Source: Phoronis ovalis (Eukaryota; Phoronida; Phoronidae). Taken from it: a stretch of DNA of 12,886 nt. The position numbers were made by a program, and so were the translations under genes. Each line of letters opens with the position of its first letter. The stretch's first letter is position 1. The stretch is from NCBI GenBank assembly GCA_028565635.1, contig JAOXYB010041960.1:1-12886 (forward strand), written 5' to 3'. The notes beneath the pieces were generated by a model. That model ran no database searches. It saw only the letters and a list, made by a program, of their open reading frames with translations, and was not told where the DNA came from. Positions 7,500-12,886 of the stretch are shown one piece after another.

Positions 7500-7892
7500 C
7501 TGAAAATGTGCCATAAACTTTGAATCTTACGATTCTTTATAATTTGATGCAATATGAAACGTATCATCAGTTTTATTAGCATGGTCTCTACAACTATTAC
7601 CAAACTTCTATTTTTTCAAGAGTAACACGGAACACCATGTGACTAAATCATTTCAAGATCAAAGAATCCCATTTATGACATGTATATGAAATCAATACAA
7701 ACTGCGTGTCTAAATTATTTAAATTAGCTGAACACATGATTGTTTGTATTTTATCAGTCATTTCATTGAACAAATATGACATCAAATAAACGTTTGTTCT
7801 GAAATTATTAAATTGCTTCCGAATACATTATACTTCAACGTAATATTAGTTATAGTTCTTTCTTCGAATAAAACTTTAACTTGTCTTCTCAT

Positions 7893-7958
7893 AGTCCGCA
7901 TCCGTCTGAAAAAATATATCCGTTAGTGTTCCATACCTTCTCAACTGAAGTCCGCATC
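7893..7958 (-). repeat. dispersed 47-bp monomer flanked by 10-bp direct repeats
   Basis: On the minus strand it reads TTCAGTTGAGAAGGTATGGA, then ACACTAACGGATATATTTTT and TCAGACG, matching the copy at 1531-1586. It is bracketed by exact direct repeats AGTCCGCATC at 7893-7902 and 7949-7958, leaving a 46-base insert, as if the monomer had been inserted with a target duplication or expanded by slippage. Confidence 0.6.
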
Positions 7959-8200
7959 TAATAATCGACTGTTCAAATTCTCCCACCATCAAAGTCCAAC
8001 TTTGTTACTAAAATTTAGATCCTTGTCTCTCAGAAGAGGGAAAGAATGAACCGTATGGGTTGACGGAAATAGGATTTCTCGGTAGTTATCTTGTTTTGAT
8101 TACTTCTCGATAGTAGAGAGAAAAAGGTGGTTGACCAACGGAGCAGGTGGAAAGTGAAGGTACCGGTGGGACCCAGACGTCACCCGGAAGTGGTAGCCTG

Positions 8201-8450
8201 TTATAACTCCGATAGCGTTTGACGTATTTGGTGGACATTTTAATTAAGCAATAGTATTTTACTTGATTACATGATAGTGAATATTCTCATTACAAAAAAA
8301 CGCCGCGTGAAGGTTTATGGTTTTATTTATAACTCGAGTAGTTTTTGAGAGACACTAATGAAAATTGATGGACATGTTAAACGAACAATCGTATTATAAT
8401 TGAGTATGTAATAGTTAACAAAGGTACCATCAGGGGCTGCCGCGTGAAGG
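8201..8450 (+). repeat. diverged tandem duplication of about 125 bp
   Basis: Copy 1 (8201-8313) and copy 2 (8327-8450) both start TTATAACTC and share TGGACAT, AAGCAATAGTATT/GAACAATCGTATT and TTGATTACAT/TTGAGTATGT. Both end GCCGCGTGAAGGT. Insertions of some bases separate them. No coding content was recognised. Confidence 0.6.
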
Positions 8451-8768
8451 TATAAATACGAATCCAACACGAAATGAAGTAGGTCAGTTTCAAATTTAGC
8501 ATGGGAAACTACTAAAAGATAGTACTGTTAATTTTCAATTCAATATGCAGTTTATTTGTAAATAAACCTACATAGTTCATGTACTCTACTAGCCACTTTC
8601 ACTGTGTTCTAAATAAAAAAGATACATTTAGACTAACACTAGTGTAATCTATTTGAACAATAAACATTATTTATATTTTATATACTGCTAGTGAAAACAG
8701 ATGCATATTCATTTTTACTTTTTCTAAAAACATGCAAATGTGAACATATTTTAAAACACGTATGTTAC

Positions 8769-8948
8769 CTGCCAAAACCCTTATAAATGAATTGGTGATA
8801 AAGTTGTGTTCGTCATCGTTTCTGATTTCGAGCAGGTTCATACCCAAACTGCTACAAAGCGAATTTGCTTCGAACCATGTCATTTCTACAAAATGTTTAG
8901 TGGCGAAGCACTTATCGCTATTCCCAAATCTCTTCGTATCTGTACATT
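8769..8948 (-). CDS. C-type lectin-like domain, N-terminal exon (N2 of CTLD2)
   Basis: An exon of 180 nt. The donor CAG|GTAACA at 8767-8768 is strong. The acceptor is taken as TCTTACAG at 8949-8950 because it gives phase 1 like the other exons; CACAG at 8963-8964 would lengthen it by 14 bases in another phase. It encodes CTDTKRFGNSDKCFATKHFV, then EMTWFEANSLCSSLGMNLLE and IRNDDEHNFITNSFIRVLAG. The first Cys pair, W..A..LC, GMNLLEI.ND.E..FI is a textbook CTLD first half. The frame is open further upstream to about 8990, so the start rests on splice logic. The split codons give Glu with both M2 and C1. Confidence 0.9.
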
Positions 8949-9455
8949 CTGTAAGACATGTTCTGTGTAACGTTGTGTCAATTAAGGGCGATCATTAATT
9001 AACTAATTTGGGGCATTTCTCAAAAATGTGATTTTCACTGAAAGAATACAAGTTTGAACTCGTCGTTAAAATATTGACGTCACGAATTATCCAAACAAAA
9101 ACATTTTTTTCACATATCTTATGTCACTTTAAAACAATGAACAATTTTCAAACACTCCCTAATGTGGATAACGTAATTCGTAAAAATTCAACACCCTTAA
9201 TTACCTGCTTCTCTTTAAACGACTTTTAAAAAACCACTTAACACTAGTGCGCTTTATACGCAATTTACAAGGTTAATATATTGACAGTTGTACTCGACAA
9301 AATTATCTTTATTTTTCGATTCATCAACGACTTATTTTTTCCAAGATGACCATTACAAAAGGTACACGTGCTGCATTTCACATAAATCACGACAAAAGTA
9401 ATTTATTTTTAATTACTTGTTAATAACATGGTAATTCTTAATTGTACAAACTTAC
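8949..9455 (-). other. intron between C' and N2
   Basis: AT-rich. It starts at the strong C' donor CTAA|GTAAGT (9454-9455). No coding-like frame or definable repeat was seen. Confidence 0.55.
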
Positions 9456-9572
9456 TTAGCGGCTTTTCACATACAAATGCCAGCGTTTGATTACAAGCTA
9501 AATCAGCTATTTTCCAGTCCCCGTTTGTTAGATGCATGCAGTTTTCATTTTCATCACGATTATCTGGCTGAA
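9456..9572 (-). CDS. orphan CTLD C-terminal exon with QPD motif (C')
   Basis: An exon of 117 nt entered through a pyrimidine-rich acceptor (TTTTTTCTTCTTAG at 9573-9574) and left by a perfect donor (GTAAGT), phase 1 at both ends. It encodes VQPDNRDENENCMHLTNGDW, then KIADLACNQTLAFVCEKPL. QPDN followed by ENC is the Ca2+/sugar-contact loop of CTLDs; QPD is classically linked to galactose-type binding. The usual WND is replaced by an IAD-like sequence. AC and FVCEKP are the conserved C-terminal cysteines. It has no N or M exon of its own in the 9573-10105 gap. It could serve as an alternative C-terminal half for CTLD1, since M1 joins it in frame, or be the relic of a lost CTLD. Confidence 0.87.
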
Positions 9573-10105
9573 CTAAGAAGAAAAAAGCGAAAATGTACAA
9601 TATATCTTTTGGCAAGTAAGAAAGCAGTTAAAATACCGCTCAAACTGACAGACCATATATTAACACTAAGTACCACTTAGAGCATCAATTAAAAACACTC
9701 AAATTTAAGTTCATTATCTGGAAAACAGTAGACTATTTGCATGTGCTTGAGGGCATCAATGTCGGACCCTTTCGACACTAACATCTTTCATTTAAACATA
9801 ATTGCTGGTTCTCAAAACTTCAATTTAGAAATGCATTAGGTGTTTTTTTGTTTTGGCTCTGCATGCGGAGAATATGTCGTTTTGTAAATGAATACCACAA
9901 ATGCACTGAAAACTACATCATTTATTATTTTTCATTCACAAAGTGCGACATGCTGGGAAGGTTTAGGTACCCAACTGGTGGCAGGCTTTAGTGGTGGAGA
10001 TACGGAACTAATGGAGGGATTTATTCAGACTGGGAAAAATGTACTTTCAGAAAACATATTATATTGGGATTTCTCTATAGAATTTTGAACGTATGTCAAT
10101 CCTAC
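9573..10105 (-). other. intron between C1 and C'
   Basis: No N or M exon for C' was found on the minus strand despite a search for the W..A..C and G.W.W patterns. A weak CTLD-like phrase (MLVSKGSDIDALKHM, around 9740-9790) is preceded by in-frame stops and was not called. A plus-oriented dispersed monomer lies at 9988-10034. Confidence 0.5.
9988..10034 (+). repeat. dispersed 47-bp monomer, copy 4
   Basis: It reads TTAGTGGTGGAGATACGGAA, then CTAATGGAGGGATTTATTCA and GACTGGG, matching 1531-1586 nearly end to end. The plus-strand open frame 9888-10088 runs through it and is not taken as a gene. Confidence 0.55.
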
Positions 10106-10282
10106 CTTTAATCCCTGGCATCTCACATACATAGAAAGATCTTTTATCACAAGGAAACATGCCAATTTTAAATTTGAGTCTTGTTACATTGAAACGTTCT
10201 TGTTGAATGATTTCATAACCGTCCTCTTCTATACCAAAGCAGTAGACAGAAAATACCGAGGAATTTTGTGGTACAACCACAG
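10106..10282 (-). CDS. C-type lectin-like domain, C-terminal exon (C1 of CTLD1)
   Basis: An exon of 177 nt with acceptor CAACTTCATAG at 10283-10284 and donor AAAG|GTAGGA, phase 1 at both ends. It encodes VVVPQNSSVFSVYCFGIEED, then a variable stretch with an NVT N-glycosylation site, then KIGMFPCDKRSFYVCEMPGI. VYC, FPC and YVCE align with the conserved C-terminal CTLD cysteines. PQN sits near the EPN/QPD place, but the WND motif is absent, so canonical sugar binding is doubtful. It joins M1 with Ala at the split codon and N2 with Glu. The open frame continues upstream of the acceptor with a hydrophobic run, which I regard as intron read-through. Confidence 0.8.
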
Positions 10283-10314
10283 CTATGAAGTTGAATAATG
10301 GAATGGATAAATCG

Positions 10315-10409
10315 ACAAATAATTGACTAACGATTAAAAAACACAAAAATAATCGATTAACCATTAAACAACCCACAAATAATCGCTAAATCAATCAATC
10401 AATCAATTA
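10315..10409 (+). repeat. degenerate 30-bp tandem repeat and (TCAA)n
   Basis: ACAAATAATTGACTAACGAT, ACAAAAATAATCGATTAACC and CACAAATAATCGCTAAATC follow one another as about three diverged units. They run into TCAATCAATCAATCAATT at 10391-10408. This is intronic, just upstream of C1. Confidence 0.55.
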
Positions 10410-10587
10410 TATGACGACACAAAGCGGATGGCTGCTCGCCGCTCTTCATTAACACAAAAACTGTGAATCTTATACTACTGTTATATTTCAGTTCTCGATC
10501 TTTTAGATACTGGTGTGGTGTTGTTATATACCATTCATTCTCTTCGCAGTACATAGCACAGAATTTTACGTCCATTATATTTTACCT
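10399..10587 (-). pseudogene. decayed CTLD C-terminal exon copy
   Basis: Between M1 and C1 a minus-strand frame encodes KFCAMYCEENEWYITTPHQY, then LKDRELKY, which aligns by eye with the C1 stretch VYCFGIEEDGYEI...RLKF. An acceptor-like TTTTGGTAG (10588-10590) opens a second frame, in phase 1, starting VKYNGRKILCYVLRRE and resembling the C1 start. That frame hits a stop, so a frameshift is needed to connect them. The distal cysteines are lost, and the frame ends at TGA 10399-10401. It looks like a duplicated, disabled C exon. The alignment was made by eye and is weak. Confidence 0.35.
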
Positions 10588-10649
10588 CTACCAAAACCTT
10601 GGTAGCAATACAACGATGCATTATGTGTAAACGTTAACAATGTAAATAC

Positions 10650-10709
10650 CTTCATTTCCAAATTCCCCTGAATGATGATACCAAAAGTGTCCGTTAGCGG
10701 AGAAATTTA
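10650..10709 (-). CDS. C-type lectin-like domain, short middle exon (M1 of CTLD1)
   Basis: An exon of only 60 nt entered through CCTTTTTTCAAG (AG at 10710-10711) and left by GAAG|GTATTT, phase 1 at both ends. It encodes NFSANGHFWYHHSGEFGNE. The HFWYHHSGEF part can be matched to the W.W.DG..F strand of CTLDs, but the exon is less than half the length of M2 and M3 and lacks the second W. CTLD1 is therefore either a shortened domain or misses another small exon. It joins N1 (split codon Val) and either C1 (Ala) or C' (Val). Confidence 0.65.
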
Positions 10710-11117
10710 CTTGAAAAAAGGAAAAAAGACATTAGCGCGTCGTGTTTAGGTTTCAACAGAGCCAAACACTTTTCAATATATGTTAATTGTTTTTGGTGTT
10801 GGATATACTATCCAATTACTTTGATTTCTATAGAAAGCAGGTGGATAATCATTATCTGTTACAAAAACGATGGGTTTGCATTACTTAATATGATATTTCT
10901 TGTTGTAAATATGCTTTAAACTTTATTATTTTTATTAAAAACAGTTCCTCTCCTCAAACATGCACTGACCAAGACAGTCTTACAAGTACATACGTATCTG
11001 CATTATATCTGTCTCTCGCAAAGGTCAACAAGCAAACATCTGATTATAATTTTTTAATATTCATGAAAACTGTAAATTTGAGAGATAAACTGCTGTAACA
11101 GCTAGCTAGCACAATAC
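10710..11117 (-). other. intron between N1 and M1
   Basis: Bounded by CAAG|GTATTG (11116-11117) and TTTCAAG. It contains a possible 36-nt phase-1 micro-exon at 10820-10855 (acceptor TTTTTGTAACAG, donor CAAA|GTAATT) reading NDYPPAFYRNQ. It is too short to call. The rest is AT-rich and featureless. Confidence 0.5.
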
Positions 11118-11321
11118 CTTGACCAAAACGCGCCAGTTCTATTTCAAATTGAGATTTCTCATCCGAATCGAGTCTGAAGAGCTTCCCTCGTTGATAATCC
11201 TTTTGACACGAATCATTTGCCTCTCGAGCTGCAAGTTTCTCGTGGATAACAATCTTATAACAAGTTATTTCACCGTATCGATCCGCAATTTCAAATGCAT
11301 AATCAGCAGGACAACTATATT
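11118..11321 (-). CDS. C-type lectin-like domain, N-terminal exon (N1 of CTLD1)
   Basis: An exon of 204 nt entered through TATATTCTAG (AG at 11322-11323; phase 1) and left by CAAG|GTATTG (phase 1). An alternative AG seven bases inside would change the phase. It encodes YSCPADYAFEIADRYGEITC, then YKIVIHEKLAAREANDSCQK, then a helix-2 region ending EKSQFEIELARFGQ. The first Cys pair (SCP and ITCYK), the A...A...C spacing and LFRLDSDEKSQF all match the first half of a long-form CTLD, although the usual Trp before the AxxxC motif is replaced. It is the first CTLD exon in transcription order here. A signal-peptide exon must lie further right and was not found. Confidence 0.82.
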
Positions 11322-11388
11322 CTAGAATATAATCAAACTGCTACTCAATATTAAATATTATTTTAAAGCTGGTATATATTAGTACTGA

Positions 11389-11575
11389 AAAAAAACTTAA
11401 CCAGATAACGGTTAAATCCCCTTGTCACCCAGGACATTAAAGAGACGGAACAAGAACAAGTCCCCTATTCAGTATTCAATTTCTTATTCTCAATTATGGT
11501 TGGGTTCCAAACAAAGAATAGGGCACCAGAAATTAAATCAGACAGCAAGCCTATCCATTCTGCCACAGATACAAG
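11389..11575 (-). mobile_element. tRNA-like SINE remnant
   Basis: On the minus strand CTGTGGCAGAATGGATAG (about 11553-11570) resembles the 5' part and A box of tRNA-Arg or tRNA-Leu. About 45 bases on, GTTTGGAACCCAACC (about 11499-11513) resembles a B box and T-arm (GGTTCGAACCC) with decay. Downstream come a GTGACAAGGGG stretch and an inverted pair TTAACC/GGTTAA (11397-11402 and 11410-11415) before a T run. The minus-strand open frame 11465-11734 (SVAEWIGLLSD) is the familiar accidental translation of such heads. The 3' end is a guess. Confidence 0.5.
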
Positions 11576-11791
11576 TGAGATGCTAAACATTTTCATTTTA
11601 TTGGTTCCCAATGATATCATATAAGCGTATAATTGTAGCGTATAATAATTAGAAATTAAGGGGGGAAATGCTACGCTCCCAAGCTGAATAAGTTGATCAG
11701 TACGCCACACAGAGGCAAGTTTTAGCTGTATCAAAACCGGATATAACGTATAATTATATAGATATATAGGTGCTTACCACAAATGAAACAA

Positions 11792-11976
11792 TTACTCTAC
11801 ATTATTACAAAAAATCATGATATATTGTATGAATAAACAGTGATACACTGCAACCATGATAAACATAACTATATTTCGTGATAAAAGAGTTGCAATGTAC
11901 GTACTGACATTAAGATTTAAATCTCGCCTGCGTCTGGATCCATCATTATATGTGTTTGTGCTACATTGTCCTGTTT
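11792..11976 (-). CDS. possible exon: tetra-Arg site plus hydrophobic segment
   Basis: After an acceptor-like TAACTTTAG (AG at 11977-11978), a phase-1 frame of about 61 codons runs to TAA at 11792. It begins TGQCSTNTYNDGSRRRRDLN and later has a hydrophobic run (IVMFIMVAVYHCLFIQYIMI) before a short end. A Cys-containing stretch, a furin-type RRRR and then a membrane segment is the arrangement at the C-terminus of ZP-domain proteins, so it could be the last exon of an upstream gene. The AT-rich second half may be accidental. A strong donor (GTG|GTAAGC) lies just beyond at 11775-11776, which hints that splicing may differ. Speculative. Confidence 0.25.
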
Positions 11977-12622
11977 CTAAAGTTATAAGAAGACCTAAAA
12001 AATGAAAAAAAATTTGATTTCGTGTAGTTTCCTATGTTTCTGCGATCATTGAAGTAGCCGAGTCTTAGCCCTTGAGACGAAGAAACATTTGTATAGATTA
12101 ATAAAAATACTAATTATATAAAATTATAATTTAATAATATCTGTGCATATGTTGCTTCTGAATATTTACAGCTATATAATGTATATGAAAACATTGTAAT
12201 TCATCTATTCCCATACACACCGTTACAATAATTTGAGTACTAAAAGACACCAATCACTGAAACTTGCCTGTTATAAAATAGCTAAGAATCTTTGTCATCT
12301 TCTGGACATGTATACTGACGCTTATAGTTTAGCAACACTAGGAAGAACCAAAAAAGCGTTACATTTTTTTTGTACACACAGTGTCATCAGTGGCGCATGG
12401 CAATTCAAGAAATGTTAGCGCGAGCGAAACTCATAGTTAAGCGCCAAATGTTTCTATAAAGATTGAGTGAACACTTTTAAAACAAGACGCGGTACGCCTG
12501 AGCACGTACCTGCTAAATGTTCAGCCACTGTGAGATAAGCAACGTTTTGTTTACTTTTTAATTTATTAATGTCATCATAAGGTACGTGACTTGCTATTTT
12601 TGTCTGCATGCGAGTCTTAGTT
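11977..12622. other. intergenic, little recognised
   Basis: AT-rich. The plus-strand open frame 12233-12418 has no recognisable domain. The sequence around it (ending GTGTCATCAGTGGCGCATGG) has a different texture from its surroundings and may be an old repeat. No CTLD exon or promoter could be supported. Confidence 0.4.
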
Positions 12623-12886
12623 TCAACTACAGATAGTTGAGAAACCTAGGAGATCCCTTGTTACATTGCTTAATAATGCACTGATGTCGTTTTCAGGTGT
12701 AACTAGAGGATTGATAATTGTTGTGTTATCAGCTAGATTAAGATACTCGGGGGCACATGGGGCAAATGCTGGGTCAACATACGCGAAAGAAAAATCGCGT
12801 GAAAAGGGTAAATTTTTTTTTCAACCAAGTGCATTTCGCGTTAATGATGGACTACTCCCACAATAAGTACCAATAATCTCCTGAGA
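12623..12886 (-). pseudogene. broken coding frame at the window edge
   Basis: Reading leftward from the window edge, one minus-strand frame is open for 21 codons (EIIGTYCGSSPSLTRNALG). It meets a single TGA at 12821-12823 and continues open for 65 codons to a second stop at 12623. The second part includes FAYVDPAFAPCAPEYLNLAD and LVTPENDISALLSNVTRDLL, with codons of strong RNY type unlike the nearby non-coding DNA. The TGA touches a run of nine A. No domain was recognised. It may be a decayed gene or a transposon ORF continuing beyond the window. The plus-strand frame 12666-12866 is its shadow. Confidence 0.45.

Larger units (their letters stand above)
7500..8768 (-). other. intron between N2 and M2 of CTLD2
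   Basis: Bounded by CAG|GTAACA (8767-8768) and TTTTCAG (7500-7501). It holds the inverted dispersed monomer at 7893-7958, a GC-richer stretch near 8120-8200 (with GGTACCGGTGGGACCCAGACG) that I cannot assign, and a diverged tandem duplication at 8201-8450. No further CTLD exon was seen. Confidence 0.65.

Noticed and set aside
9700-9830. Weak CTLD-like phrase MLVSKGSDIDALKHM as an N exon for C'
   Set aside because: In-frame stops lie just upstream, there is no W..A..C core and no good acceptor. Resemblance is too slight.
11465-11734. Minus-strand open frame of 89 codons
   Set aside because: It is the accidental translation of a tRNA-like SINE head (SVAEWIGLLSD).
12233-12418. Plus-strand open frame of 61 codons
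   Set aside because: No domain, no conserved context. The opposite strand has stops in all frames. Probably an old repeat.

Overview
This window reads as nuclear DNA of a marine invertebrate animal. It is AT-rich, has introns with GT/AG borders, and carries many old repeats and transposon remains. Small exons on the minus strand encode C-type lectin-like domains (CTLDs). TGACC-rich dispersed repeats and multi-CTLD genes suggest a mollusc or another lophotrochozoan, but that is an inference from style; nothing here fixes the species. No bacterial-type gene, CRISPR array or rRNA is visible.

The main content is one multi-CTLD gene, or a tight tandem set, on the minus strand, so 5' to 3' runs right to left. 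CTLD1 has exons N1 (11118-11321), M1 (10650-10709) and C1 (10106-10282). CTLD2 has N2 (8769-8948), M2 (7362-7499) and C2 (4450-4584). CTLD3 has N3 (2323-2493) and M3 (1658-1792), with no recognisable C exon. An extra C-terminal exon carrying a QPD motif (C', 9456-9572) lies between CTLD1 and CTLD2, and a frameshifted C-like copy lies at 10399-10587. With the chosen borders, every intact exon is a multiple of three and begins and ends in phase 1, so the exons can be joined in frame in any order. A possible terminal coding piece ending in a stop lies at 1244-1399. Most of these exons start without ATG and are too short for an ATG-based ORF search. I found them by translating from AG to GT on the minus strand.

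The intron between M2 and C2 is interrupted by a 1.9 kb inverted-repeat transposon (5197-7109). It has TIRs of about 200 bp and a near-perfect 6-bp target duplication (CATCTC/CATCTT). It carries an open minus-strand frame of 134 codons for a proline-rich protein with a PPSY motif, next to a GT-rich minisatellite and internal duplications.

Other repeats are a 0.58 kb element at 587-1163 with short inverted ends, a TGACC-rich dispersed repeat at 3050-3620, a duplicated 125-bp segment at 8201-8450, a tRNA-like SINE head near 11490-11575, and five scattered copies of a monomer of about 47 bp. At the right end a minus-strand frame open to the window edge is broken by one stop (12623-12886). Another possible exon, with a tetra-arginine site followed by a hydrophobic segment, lies at 11792-11976.

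If expressed as one protein, the CTLD exons would give an extracellular or secreted lectin-like receptor. Signal peptide, promoter and the missing CTLD3 C exon are not visible. All splice borders are read by eye from consensus and phase.
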